9,009 nt of DNA, from assembly GCA_016936035.1 (NCBI GenBank), contig JAFGPU010000282.1, positions 1-9,009 on the forward strand, written 5' to 3'. The position numbers were made by a program, and so were the translations under genes. The stretch comes from Acidimicrobiales bacterium (GTDB lineage: Bacteria > Actinomycetota > Acidimicrobiia > Acidimicrobiales > VFJN01). The notes under the pieces were generated by a model. The model saw only the letters and a list, made by a program, of their open reading frames with translations. It did not search any database and was not told the DNA's origin. Below are positions 1 through 7,410 of the stretch, in pieces (the first letter of the stretch is position 1; every line of letters starts with the position of its first letter).

Positions 1-632
1 GTCGGGCCGACGAGGATGCCGTGCAGCACCGCCGCCGACACGTCGGGCGGCGAGGCCAGCGGAGCCAGGGCGCTGTCCAACAGCGCGTTGCCCGTCGGGC
101 GCACCCGGCGCACCAGCCGGCTGACGGCGCGGGCCACCGGCAGCGCGTAGTGCACGGTGAGCAGGGCGGGGACGAACGTCAGCGCCGCCGCCGGCACCGC
201 CCGCTCGAGCACCGGCATCTCGATGAGCAGGGCCCGCACCCGGTCGGGGTGGCGGGCGGCGAAGTGCAGCGACACGTTGGCGCCCAGCGAGACCCCGCCC
301 AGCACCACCTGGTCCGCCTCCAGGTGGTCGAGCAGCGCCAGCACCTGGTCGGCGTAGGTGTCCATGCGGTACTCGGCCGCGTGCCGGGGCTTGTCGCTGT
401 TGCCGTGGCCGAGCAGGTCGAGCAGCACGACCCGGTACCCGAGGGCCGCCAGGGCGTGTGCCACCCCCTTGTTGAGGTGGGTGTCCATGAGCAGCCCGTG
501 GAGCAGCACCACCAGCCGGTCGCCCCCGCCGTACACCTCGTAGGCCAGCGAGCGCCCGTTCCAGCTCACCGTGCCCCGGTCGGGCTCGCCAGTGTCCCCG
601 GCCGGGCTCCGCATCGGGATGAACCTGGTCAT
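1..632 (-). CDS. alpha/beta hydrolase, 3' end cut by window edge
   Basis: Reading the minus strand from ATG at 632 gives 210 codons without a stop before the window ends, so the C-terminus (with the expected catalytic His and probably the acid) is missing. Visible: strand plus oxyanion motif LLHGLL (residues 43-48, HG at 45-46), the DLLGHGNSDKP turn (72-82) typical of epoxide-hydrolase/dehalogenase-like members, and the nucleophile elbow G113-V-S115-L-G117, with S115 the predicted nucleophile. Residues about 140-180 would be the start of a helical cap. The first 20 residues look unstructured. The ATG at 632 is preceded by GGAAGGA (642-648) at a 9-nt gap. An in-frame ATG at 614 (Met7) is an alternative start. 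The gene is divergent from the WS/DGAT pair. An esterase/lipase-like role in lipid turnover is inferred from that context only; the fold is certain, the substrate unknown. Confidence 0.9.
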   Translation of the reverse strand, partial: MTRFIPMRSPAGDTGEPDRGTVSWNGRSLAYEVYGGGDRLVVLLHGLLMDTHLNKGVAHALAALGYRVVLLDLLGHGNSDKPRHAAEYRMDTYADQVLALLDHLEADQVVLGGVSLGANVSLHFAARHPDRVRALLIEMPVLERAVPAAALTFVPALLTVHYALPVARAVSRLVRRVRPTGNALLDSALAPLASPPDVSAAVLHGILVGP

Positions 633-641
633 GGCCGGCGA

Positions 642-648
642 TCCTTCC
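642..648 (-). promoter_or_regulatory. Shine-Dalgarno of the left-edge hydrolase
   Basis: On the minus strand this reads GGAAGGA, 9 nt before the ATG at 632. It favours that ATG over the in-frame ATG at 614, which has no comparable purine run at a good distance. Confidence 0.6.
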
Positions 649-658
649 GTCTCCCCCG

Positions 659-688
659 ACGATACGGCGGTCCGGCGCCAACCGGTCA
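659..688 (-). promoter_or_regulatory. possible promoter for the left-edge hydrolase
   Basis: On the minus strand TATCGT (664 to 659) matches four of six bases of a -10 consensus. It lies about 27 nt before the ATG, leaving a short leader that contains the Shine-Dalgarno. The upstream hexamer at a suitable distance, TGACCG (688 to 683, 18-nt spacer), is a poor -35. The AT-containing hexamer stands out in this GC-rich spacer, but this is a by-eye call. Confidence 0.22.
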
Positions 689-790
689 GGGTCGGAAGTC
701 CCGCTGTCCCCCGGGCGACCGTGACATTGGCCCCTGGCGAGCGGGGTAGGTACGCGCCCACAGTGGCACGCAGAGAGAGCGAGGTGCACC

Positions 791-2191
791 GTGGTGGAAC
801 GTACGTTGCCCCGGGAGCTGTCGGCCCCCGACAGCCTGATGTGGCGCATCGAATCGGACCCCGTCCTGCGATCGCCGATCCTGGTGGTCGGCCTGCTCGA
901 CCGGTCGCCCACGCCCGAGGGGGTCGAGGCCACCATCGAACGGGCGGTCGCCACGATCCCCCGGTTGCGCCAGCGGATCGTCGGACCGCCCCTCGACCTG
1001 GGCCGCCCCCGCTGGGAGGACACCGGCGAGCCGTCGCTCGCCCACCACGTCCGCCGGGTGCTCGCGCCGGGCGGCGACCTCGACAGCATGCTCGAGGTCG
1101 TCCAGCCCGACGCCGTTGCCGCCTTCGATCCGGCGCGCTCCCCGTGGACGTTGACGATCGTCGACGGCCTCGACGACGGGCGCGCCGCCGTCGTGCTGCG
1201 GTTCCACCACGCCATCACCGACGGCATGGGGGCCATCCAGATCGCCGACCGGCTGTTCGACCGCTCCCGCCGCCCCGCACCAGCCCCGCGTGCCGAGTCC
1301 GCCCCCGCGACCCCCGCCGCCGGCACGGCCCCCGGCGGGCCCCTCGGGGCCCTGACGACCGGTCTCGCGGTCGTGGCCCGAGGCGCCCTCGACGCCGTGC
1401 GGCATCCGGCGGACGCCGTCAGCGCGCCGCTGCGGTTCGGCCGGTCGGCGGCGCGGCTGCTCGCTCCGGCGGCCGACGGGTCCCCCGAGCTCGCCGGGCG
1501 CAGCCTCGATCGCTGGCTCGCCGTCACCGAGCGCCCGCTCGCCACGCTGCACCGAGCGGCCCGGGCCACCGGGGGCACCATCAACGACGTGCTGCTCGCC
1601 GCGGTCGCCGGGGCCCTGGCCTCGTACCACCGGGCGCAGGGGACGCCGGTGCCCGCGGTGCGGGTGACGATGCCCATCAGCATCCGGCGCGAGGGCGACC
1701 ACCTCGGCGGCAACCGCTTCGTGCCCGCCCGGTTCACCCTGCCGATCGACGACCCCGACCCCCGGATCCGGGTCAAGATCGCCGGGGCGATCGTGCGGGG
1801 CTGGCGGGCCGAACCGGCGCTGCGCTCGAGCGGCCTGATCGCCGCGGGCCTCAACCTGCTGCCCCGGCCGCTGGTCGTGCGCGTCTTCGGCGGGATGCTG
1901 CGGTCCATCGACGTCGACGTCGTGGATGTGCCGGGTCTCGCGCGCCCCGCCTACATCGGGGGCGCGCGCATCGACCGCCTCTGGGCCTTCGCCCCGCCGA
2001 CGGGCGCCGCGCTCAGCATCACGCTGGTCTCGCACACCCGCACCGGTTGCGTCGGCCTGGCCTGCGACCGCATGGCCGTCACCGACCCCGAGCTCCTCGG
2101 CACCTGCCTCGACGACGCACTGGACGAGCTCATCGCGCTCGGGCGGATGCGGCCGTCGACCTCGCGCCGCCCCCGCCGGAGCCGGGCGTGA
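791..2191 (+). CDS. WS/DGAT-family acyltransferase (diverged paralogue, first of tandem pair)
   Basis: A 466-residue protein, within the usual 450-500 of bacterial wax-ester synthase/acyl-CoA:diacylglycerol acyltransferases. Members of this family transfer an acyl group from acyl-CoA to diacylglycerol or a long-chain alcohol at the inner face of the membrane. The N-terminal half (condensation-like acyltransferase fold) carries the catalytic HHxxxDG motif as HHAITDG at residues 139-145. A Pro/Ala-rich linker (about 164-186) leads to the C-terminal half, with INDVLLAAVAGAL around N265-D266, MPISIRR (294-300) and GGNRF (N308). Late motifs are altered: VPGL preceded by D379 where the family has N(V/I)PGP, and S414-H415 where the family usually has SY. 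Start: GTG at 791 with GAGG at 781-784, 6 nt upstream; GTG at 794 is equally possible. It is the first gene of a two-gene operon with the next gene. Activity is expected, but specificity may differ from the canonical copy. Confidence 0.88.
   Translation: MVERTLPRELSAPDSLMWRIESDPVLRSPILVVGLLDRSPTPEGVEATIERAVATIPRLRQRIVGPPLDLGRPRWEDTGEPSLAHHVRRVLAPGGDLDSMLEVVQPDAVAAFDPARSPWTLTIVDGLDDGRAAVVLRFHHAITDGMGAIQIADRLFDRSRRPAPAPRAESAPATPAAGTAPGGPLGALTTGLAVVARGALDAVRHPADAVSAPLRFGRSAARLLAPAADGSPELAGRSLDRWLAVTERPLATLHRAARATGGTINDVLLAAVAGALASYHRAQGTPVPAVRVTMPISIRREGDHLGGNRFVPARFTLPIDDPDPRIRVKIAGAIVRGWRAEPALRSSGLIAAGLNLLPRPLVVRVFGGMLRSIDVDVVDVPGLARPAYIGGARIDRLWAFAPPTGAALSITLVSHTRTGCVGLACDRMAVTDPELLGTCLDDALDELIALGRMRPSTSRRPRRSRA
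2178..2191 (+). promoter_or_regulatory. coupled stop/start (GTGA) with internal Shine-Dalgarno
   Basis: The stop codon of the first acyltransferase (TGA, 2189-2191) overlaps the GTG start of the second (2188-2190). GGAG at 2178-2181, inside the upstream coding region, sits 6 nt before that GTG. This arrangement fixes the downstream start and implies translational coupling. The downstream reading frame remains open far upstream (to 571), but that part overlaps the first acyltransferase and is not a real extension. Confidence 0.8.
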
Positions 2192-3594
2192 CCGCCGACG
2201 ACCGCCTCACCACGCTCGACGCCGCGTTCGTGTGGTTCGAGCACCCGGGGACACCGGTGCACGTGGGCGCCGTCGCCACCTTCGAGGCCGGCCCCCTCGT
2301 CGACGACCGGGGCGAGCTGCGCCTCGACGATCTGCGCGAGCGCATCGCCGCCCGTCTCGACGCCCTGCCCCGGCTGCGCCGCCTCCTGGCCCCGGTGCCC
2401 TACGAGGTCGACCGGCCCCGGTGGGTCGACGACCCCCACTTCGACGTCGCCCGGCACGTCCGCGAGCTGCGGCTGCCCGCGCCGGGCGACGACGACGCCC
2501 TGCGACGGGCGGCCGAGCAGATCCAGAGCGCGGTCCTCCCCCGCGACCGACCCCTGTGGGACCTGCACCTCGTGACCGGACTGGACGGCGACCGGATCGG
2601 ACTGATCGAGCGCGTCCACCACGCGCTGGTCGACGGCGTCTCCGGAGTCGACCTGGCGACCATCCTGCTCGACCTCGAGCCCGACACGCCCGCACCGCCG
2701 CGGCGCCCGTGGACGCCCGAGCCTGCGCCGGACGGCGCCGACCTGCTGGTCGCCGGCGTGCGCCGCCAGGCCACGGCCCCGGTCCGGGCGGCCGTCCGGG
2801 CGCTGCGCGACCCCATGGGGACGCTGCGCGACGTCGCCACCGTCGGCCGGGGGCTGGCCGCCATCGTCGGCGACGGGTTGCTCGCCCCCCGCTCGTCGCT
2901 CAACGGGCCTCTGCGCGGCTCCCGGCGGCTGGCCTGGGTGCGGGCCGACCTCGACGACATCAGGGCGGCCGGGCACCGCGCCGGTGGCTCGGTGAACGAC
3001 GTCGTGCTCGCCGCGGTGGCCGGTGGCCTGCGCTCGCTGCTGCTCGAGCGGGGCGAGGTGCTGCCGGCCGACCTGGTGCTCCGGGTCCTGGTACCGGTCT
3101 CGTTGCGCCGGGACGACGAGCACGGGGCGCTCGGCAACCGGGTCGGTGCCATCCTGGCCCCGCTCGCCGTCGGCATCGGCGACCCGGACGCGCGGCTCGC
3201 TGCGGTCGTGGAGGCCATGCGCCGGCGGAAGCAGCAGCCCGAGGCGGACGCGGTCGGCCGGCTGCTCGACAGCGCCAACGCGCTGCCGCCCCGGGCGGCC
3301 CGCATCCTGACCCGGGCTGTCGAGTACCAGCCGCTCGTCAACCTGGTCGTCACCAACATCCCCGGGCCGCCGGTGCCGCTCTACGCGGCCGGGGCCCGCA
3401 TGCTCGAGGCACTGCCGATCGTCCCCCTCGGCGCCAACCTGACCGTCGGCGTCGCCGTGCTGTCCTACGAGGGCACCCTGGCGGTGACCCTCACCGCCGA
3501 CGCCGACGCCTGCCCCGACGTCGACGTGCTGGCCGACGGGATCGAGCGCTCGCTCGCCGGCTACGCCGCCGGCCCCGGATCGCCGACCCGGTAG
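2188..3594 (+). CDS. WS/DGAT-family acyltransferase (canonical copy, second of tandem pair)
   Basis: A 468-residue member of the wax-ester synthase/diacylglycerol acyltransferase family, which makes triacylglycerol or wax esters from acyl-CoA. All hallmark motifs are present in order: the N-terminal [21 protein letters not shown] (about residues 7-27), PLWDLH just after residue 125, catalytic HHALVDG (144-150), [14 protein letters not shown] around N270, LVPVSLR (301-307), GNR with N317, NIPGP (390-394) and SYEG starting at S426. The predicted general base is the second His of the HH pair. The GTG start at 2188 overlaps the stop of the preceding acyltransferase and has GGAG 6 nt upstream. The downstream gene starts more than 130 bp later and encodes an unrelated lipoprotein, so the operon probably ends here. 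Whether it makes triacylglycerol, wax esters or both cannot be read from the sequence. Confidence 0.93.
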   Translation: MTADDRLTTLDAAFVWFEHPGTPVHVGAVATFEAGPLVDDRGELRLDDLRERIAARLDALPRLRRLLAPVPYEVDRPRWVDDPHFDVARHVRELRLPAPGDDDALRRAAEQIQSAVLPRDRPLWDLHLVTGLDGDRIGLIERVHHALVDGVSGVDLATILLDLEPDTPAPPRRPWTPEPAPDGADLLVAGVRRQATAPVRAAVRALRDPMGTLRDVATVGRGLAAIVGDGLLAPRSSLNGPLRGSRRLAWVRADLDDIRAAGHRAGGSVNDVVLAAVAGGLRSLLLERGEVLPADLVLRVLVPVSLRRDDEHGALGNRVGAILAPLAVGIGDPDARLAAVVEAMRRRKQQPEADAVGRLLDSANALPPRAARILTRAVEYQPLVNLVVTNIPGPPVPLYAAGARMLEALPIVPLGANLTVGVAVLSYEGTLAVTLTADADACPDVDVLADGIERSLAGYAAGPGSPTR

Positions 3595-3609
3595 GCCTCG
3601 CACCGGTCA

Positions 3610-3638
3610 CCGCCGGGGCGTCCTCGTCCGCCGGGGCG
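3610..3638 (+). repeat. 11 bp direct repeat in intergenic spacer
   Basis: CCGCCGGGGCG occurs at 3610-3620 and again at 3628-3638, an 18 bp period. It lies in the 136 bp spacer (3595-3730) between the acyltransferase pair and the beta-propeller lipoprotein. The same spacer also holds the perfect inverted repeat CCGGCC-G-GGCCGG at 3665-3677. Both are low-complexity GC-rich sequence and may be chance. I see no U-rich tail that would make a rho-independent terminator, and no clear promoter. Confidence 0.3.
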
Positions 3639-3719
3639 GCAGATCTCGCGCGCCGTCGCGGGAACCGGCCGGGCCGGACCGGTCGTCCAACGGGGCGATG
3701 ACAGATCACACGCGCAGAC

Positions 3720-3725
3720 AGGGGA
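3720..3725 (+). promoter_or_regulatory. Shine-Dalgarno deciding the lipoprotein start
   Basis: AGGGGA ends 5 nt before the ATG at 3731. This supports Met at 3731 rather than the in-frame ATG at 3698, which would add eleven hydrophilic residues before the signal peptide. Confidence 0.65.
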
Positions 3726-3730
3726 ACGGC

Positions 3731-5851
3731 ATGCGCCCGATCCGCACCATCGCCGCGCTGGCGGCCACCGCGCTGCTGGCGACCGGGTGCTCGGGCGACG
3801 ACCCGGACGCCGGTCCCACCGCCCCGGCGCCAGACCTGGTCCTGGCGAGCAGCCTGGAGCCGCTCGACTCGTGCGAGCAGCTCCGCGAGTGGGCCGCCGA
3901 CGAGCTGGCGCCCCGGGTCGGGGCCTACGGGTTCCCCGGCGAGGTGGTGACCATGGACGGGCCCATGGGCGCCGACATCGCCGAGGAATCGGCCCCGGCA
4001 GCGGCCGACCTCGACGCCGGCGCAGCGGGCCGAGCCGTCGACGAGGCGGCCCCCGACGTCTCGTTCTCGGACACCAACGTGCAGGTTGCCGGCGTCGACG
4101 AGCCCGATGTCGTCAAGACCGACGGCGAGCGCATCCTCGCCCTCGCCGACGGTCGCCTGCACCTGGTGTCCGCGGCGGATGCCCGGGTCGTGGACTCGGT
4201 CGACCTGCCCGGTGACCTCGGCGGTGGCGAGATGCTGCTGTCGGGCGACCGCGCCCTGGTGTTCGCCCACGGCTACGGCGACGTCCCGGTGAGCGACGAG
4301 GGCGCCGGCGCCCGGCGACCGGGGCCCTCCGCGATGGCGACGACCCAGGTCGTGCAGGTCGACATCACGGGCGAGACGCTGGCCGTCACCGACACCTTCG
4401 CCCTCGAGGGCGACTACGTGTCGGCGCGCATGACCCGCGACGTCGCCCGCCTCGTGCTGCACGCCAACCCCGAGCAGCGGCTGCCGTTCGTCACCCCCGC
4501 CGCCCCCGGCGCCGACGCCGAAGAGGCCGCCCGCCGGCACAACGCCGGGGTGGTCGAGCAGGCCGATCCGCAGGACCTGCTGCCGGGGTGGCAGCGCCTC
4601 GACGGCGACGGCGAGGTCACCGACGAGGGCACGCTCGTCGACTGCGAGGACGCCCACGCCCCCCGGACGTTCGCCGGGTTCGGCATCGTCACGGTGGTGA
4701 GCATCGACGTGTCCGAGGGCCTCGACCGGGGCGTCGCCGGCGCGAAGGCGACCGGGGTGCTGGCCGGCGGGCAGACCGTGTACGCGTCGCCGGACCACCT
4801 CTACGTCGCCGCACCCGCATGGGGCGACACCGCACCGGTGCCCGAGGTCGGCGGCGACGTCGTCGCCCGCGGGGACATCGTCGCCGGCGGCGGCGACCAC
4901 GGCACCGACATCCACCGGTTCGACATCAGCGACCCCGCACAGGCCGCCTACGAGATGTCGGGCCACGTCGAGGGCCGGCTGCTCGACCAGTTCGCCATGG
5001 ACGAGCACGACGGTCACCTCCGGGTCGCCACCACCACCGGCTCACCCTGGGCCGAGGGGGACGGCGAGTCGGAGAGCCACGTGGTGGTGCTCGCCCCGGC
5101 CGACGGGGCGCTCGCGCCGGTCGGCCAGGTGTCGGGCCTCGGCCGCGGCGAGACCATCCACTCGGTGCGGTTCATGGGCGACGTCGGCTACGTGGTGACG
5201 TTCGAGCAGACCGATCCCCTCTACACGGTCGACCTGTCCGACCCAGCGGCCCCGGCCGTCACCGGTGAGCTCGAGATGCTCGGCTACTCCGCCTACCTGC
5301 ACCCGGCCGGCGAGGGCCGGCTGATCGGCGTGGGCCAGGACGCCACCGAGGAGGGCCGGCGGCTCGGCACCCAGGTGGCGCTGTTCGACGTGACCGACCC
5401 GGCGGCGCCCACGCGCGTCGCCCAGGCGGTGCTGCCCCGCACCGGCAGCGCCGCCGAATGGGACCACCGGGCGTTCTTGTGGTGGGCCGACGACGGCCTG
5501 GTCGCCGTCCCGGTCAGCTCGCACGACACCGATCCCTTCGTGGGGTTGGTGGGCTTCACGGTCGACGTCGACGCCGGCACGATCACCGAGCGCGGGCGGG
5601 TCACCCACCCCGCCGTCGACGGTGGCGGCGGGGGCGGCGACCCGGTGCCGCTGCCCGAGCCCCTGCCGGTCGAGCCGGGCGACGGCGTGTCCGTGGCCCC
5701 GGCCGAGCCCGGGCCCGGGAGCGCGGCCTACACGCCGCCGATCGAGCGATCCCTCGTCATCGGCGACCGGTTGTGGACGCTGTCGTCGTCGGGCCTGGCC
5801 ACCACCGACCGCGCCACCCTGGCCGACTCGGCCTTCGTCCCGTTCGGGTGA
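3731..5851 (+). CDS. secreted lipoprotein with C-terminal beta-propeller domain
   Basis: A 706-residue protein exported and lipid-anchored at the outer face of the membrane. The signal peptide has Arg at 2 and 5, a hydrophobic core at 6-17, and a lipobox ending A-T-G-C20. The signature [18 protein letters not shown] (115-132), followed by repeated short beta-strand units such as [34 protein letters not shown] and ALFDVT, identifies the family of bacterial/archaeal secreted proteins with a propeller distantly related to WD-40 repeats (COG4880/PF09826, from memory). It ends with the typical [17 protein letters not shown]. After the lipobox Cys only two cysteines remain, C48 and C305, plausibly a disulfide. 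A Gly/Pro-rich stretch (about 631-665, starting with six Gly) interrupts the last blades. The start at 3731 is chosen on the Shine-Dalgarno and signal peptide. No catalytic motif is visible; molecular function is unknown for the family. It converges with the SRPBCC gene, stops 12 bp apart. Confidence 0.9.
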   Translation: MRPIRTIAALAATALLATGCSGDDPDAGPTAPAPDLVLASSLEPLDSCEQLREWAADELAPRVGAYGFPGEVVTMDGPMGADIAEESAPAAADLDAGAAGRAVDEAAPDVSFSDTNVQVAGVDEPDVVKTDGERILALADGRLHLVSAADARVVDSVDLPGDLGGGEMLLSGDRALVFAHGYGDVPVSDEGAGARRPGPSAMATTQVVQVDITGETLAVTDTFALEGDYVSARMTRDVARLVLHANPEQRLPFVTPAAPGADAEEAARRHNAGVVEQADPQDLLPGWQRLDGDGEVTDEGTLVDCEDAHAPRTFAGFGIVTVVSIDVSEGLDRGVAGAKATGVLAGGQTVYASPDHLYVAAPAWGDTAPVPEVGGDVVARGDIVAGGGDHGTDIHRFDISDPAQAAYEMSGHVEGRLLDQFAMDEHDGHLRVATTTGSPWAEGDGESESHVVVLAPADGALAPVGQVSGLGRGETIHSVRFMGDVGYVVTFEQTDPLYTVDLSDPAAPAVTGELEMLGYSAYLHPAGEGRLIGVGQDATEEGRRLGTQVALFDVTDPAAPTRVAQAVLPRTGSAAEWDHRAFLWWADDGLVAVPVSSHDTDPFVGLVGFTVDVDAGTITERGRVTHPAVDGGGGGGDPVPLPEPLPVEPGDGVSVAPAEPGPGSAAYTPPIERSLVIGDRLWTLSSSGLATTDRATLADSAFVPFG

Positions 5852-5863
5852 CCGGTGGGGAGG

Positions 5864-7345
5864 TCAGACGTGGCGCACGGCGTCGACGGTTGCCCGGAAG
5901 AACACGCTGTCGTCCCACCGGTCGGTGCCGAACGCCCAACCGGCCCGCATGTGTGCCGGGACCGTGACGCCGTCGACGGTGACCTCGCCGTCGAACTCGA
6001 CGCCGAAGGGATGCACCGCGCAGCTCCCGCCCTCGGGGTTGCCCCACCGGGGCACCCGCACCGACCGCAACGCGCCCTGGTCGTCGACCTCGACGGTCAC
6101 CTCGTGCTCGTCGCCGCCCACGGGGATCGCGGCCGTGGCGTGGTGGTCGTCGACCGGCCGCCACACCACGGCCGGATCGAGCACCGCGGCCGGCACGAGC
6201 ACCGACTCGGCGGCGAGCCGCCCGGCCGCGCTGCGACTGATGTCGTCGTCGGCGGCGGACATGACGGGGACGGCGCCGAGCAACCGCCACCGCATCTCGC
6301 CCACGCCGCCGGCGTAGCGGTCGTAGCCCGTGACCCGCAGCGGCCGGCGGCCGGCCTCGGCCGCCCACACGTAACCGCGACCGGGGGCGAGCACCTGTTC
6401 CGCCGAGAACGGCTGCCAGCGCCCCAGCCGGATCTCGCCGTGCATGCGCAACCGGGCCGCCCGCCGCAGGGGCGTGCCCGGGGCGATGGCGTGCCGCAGC
6501 CAGCGGGCCACCGGGGCCGGCAGGTCGTCGAGGGTGGCGGGGTCGAACCTGCGGTCGTCGTCCGTCGACCGGGCCAGCTCGCGCCAGTCGCGCCGCACGG
6601 GCTCGGGCAGGAACGGCGGAACGGCCTGTTCGGCCCGCTCCTTGATGCCGAGCAGCATGCGGCGGTCCATGGCGAAGCCGATCGGCTCGACCAGGGCAGG
6701 GCCGAACTGGATCTGCGTCTTGCGGTCGCCGGAGGTGGCGCACCGGTAGCGGCTGACCACCCGGCAGCGCCCCTCGCCCAGCGGCTCGACCATGAACAGC
6801 CAGCTCGCGGCGACCCACGGCTCGCCCTGGGCGATGGCGTCGAGTGACGGCTCGCCGTAGGCGACGAACCACCGGCCGGGCGCCAGGTCGACGACGCGCA
6901 GCGGTGGCATCTCCGGGTGCACGATCAGGTCGTCGCCTTCGGCGAGCGCCCACTCGGGGTGCACCTCGTCCGCGTTGCGCAGCCGGCACCCGACCAGGTT
7001 CTCGAGCCCCTGGTAGCTGTAGAAGCCCCCGCGCTCGGCCCCGATCTGCACCACCCAGGGCCAGACCTCGTGGGCCGGCGCGTCGATCTCGATGCCGTGC
7101 GTCCAGGCCCAGCGGGGGCGGGGAACCAGGTCGTCGCCGGGATGCTCGCGTGCCGCGTCGGCGCCCACGCCCCACCGGGTGCGGCGGTCGCGAAGGAACG
7201 GGGTGGCGAAGGCCGCGCCCATGATGCCGACGCCGGCGACCGCGCTGCCGATGTCGCGCCAACCCGACACGAGCGTGCGCCGGGCCCGAGCGCGGGGCTG
7301 GGGCGCCGTGCCGTCCTGCGCCGTCCTGTCGATCAGTTGGGTCAT
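5864..7345 (-). CDS. membrane-anchored SRPBCC protein fused to a DUF6544/DUF6920-like domain
   Basis: 493 residues in three parts. A basic N-terminus (PRARARR, 17-23) precedes one hydrophobic segment (about 33-51), a probable membrane anchor. Residues about 75-235 match SRPBCC proteins of actinomycetes: VPRPRWAWTHGIEIDAP (74-90), VWPWVVQIG (94-102), RGGFYSYQGLENLVGC (105-120), NADEVHPEW (124-132). SRPBCC folds hold hydrophobic ligands in a deep pocket, but no ligand can be named. Residues about 275-490, beginning LPAPVARWLRHAIAPGTPL and followed by RLRMHGEIRLGRWQPF and AEQVLAPGRGYVW, then GEMRWRLLG and RSAAGRLAAE, resemble the uncharacterised DUF6544/DUF6920 family (name from memory). The ATG at 7345 has AGGGAAG (7353-7359) 7 nt upstream; the in-frame GTG at 7351 would sit almost on that site. 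The CBS gene lies 65 bp upstream on the same strand, so co-transcription is likely. Function unknown. Confidence 0.85.
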   Translation of the reverse strand: MTQLIDRTAQDGTAPQPRARARRTLVSGWRDIGSAVAGVGIMGAAFATPFLRDRRTRWGVGADAAREHPGDDLVPRPRWAWTHGIEIDAPAHEVWPWVVQIGAERGGFYSYQGLENLVGCRLRNADEVHPEWALAEGDDLIVHPEMPPLRVVDLAPGRWFVAYGEPSLDAIAQGEPWVAASWLFMVEPLGEGRCRVVSRYRCATSGDRKTQIQFGPALVEPIGFAMDRRMLLGIKERAEQAVPPFLPEPVRRDWRELARSTDDDRRFDPATLDDLPAPVARWLRHAIAPGTPLRRAARLRMHGEIRLGRWQPFSAEQVLAPGRGYVWAAEAGRRPLRVTGYDRYAGGVGEMRWRLLGAVPVMSAADDDISRSAAGRLAAESVLVPAAVLDPAVVWRPVDDHHATAAIPVGGDEHEVTVEVDDQGALRSVRVPRWGNPEGGSCAVHPFGVEFDGEVTVDGVTVPAHMRAGWAFGTDRWDDSVFFRATVDAVRHV

Positions 7346-7352
7346 CGCCACA

Positions 7353-7359
7353 CTTCCCT
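7353..7359 (-). promoter_or_regulatory. Shine-Dalgarno deciding the SRPBCC start
   Basis: On the minus strand AGGGAAG lies 7 nt before the ATG at 7345. It leaves only 1 nt to the in-frame GTG at 7351, which is therefore an unlikely start. Confidence 0.6.
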
Positions 7360-7371
7360 GGTACCCACGAC

Positions 7372-7391
7372 GGCGACGCTCAGTCGTCGCC
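7372..7391 (-). other. hairpin in the CBS-SRPBCC spacer
   Basis: GGCGACG (7372-7378) and CGTCGCC (7385-7391) are perfect reverse complements around a 6-nt loop. They lie in the 65 bp between the CBS stop and the SRPBCC start. In the minus-strand transcript no run of U follows, so it is not a standard rho-independent terminator. It could be an attenuator, an RNA-processing or stability element, or chance in GC-rich DNA. It ends more than 10 nt before the SRPBCC Shine-Dalgarno, so it need not mask it. Confidence 0.35.
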
Positions 7392-7410
7392 CGGGGGCGA
7401 TCAGCGGTGG

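Noticed and set aside
721..756. Possible sigma-70-type promoter for the acyltransferase operon (TTGGCC at 727-732 with TAGGTA or TACGCG downstream)
   Set aside because: Spacers are 14 or 18 bp and the -10 candidates match only two consensus bases; not distinguishable from background.
571..2187. In-frame upstream extension of the second acyltransferase, giving an open frame of about 1007 codons
   Set aside because: It overlaps the whole first acyltransferase in another frame, and its translation is Arg/Pro/Gly-rich low-complexity sequence with no family resemblance. The real start is the GTG at 2188.
1951..3603. Minus-strand open frame of 550 codons opposite the acyltransferase pair
   Set aside because: The composition is that of antisense GC-rich coding DNA (rich in Gly, Arg, Val, Asp, Gln and His) with no motif; the plus-strand gene has all its family motifs.
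3665..3677. CCGGCC-G-GGCCGG inverted repeat as a terminator after the acyltransferases
   Set aside because: One-base centre cannot form an RNA hairpin loop with the full stem, there is no U tract, and such repeats are frequent by chance in this base composition.
1926..3701. Plus-strand open frame of 591 codons over the second acyltransferase
   Set aside because: Arg/Ala/Gly-rich translation lying in another frame of a well-supported gene; a GC-bias shadow.
3491..5017. Minus-strand open frame of 508 codons opposite the beta-propeller lipoprotein
   Set aside because: Antisense shadow: no recognisable domain, while the plus strand carries a signal peptide and family signature.
5852..5863. Bidirectional terminator between the convergent lipoprotein and SRPBCC genes
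   Set aside because: Only 12 bp separate the stops and no inverted repeat spans them; any termination must occur inside the opposite gene.
5757..7262. Second minus-strand open frame (501 codons) over the SRPBCC gene
   Set aside because: Frame-shifted reading of the same gene, giving Arg-rich nonsense; the other frame has clear SRPBCC motifs.
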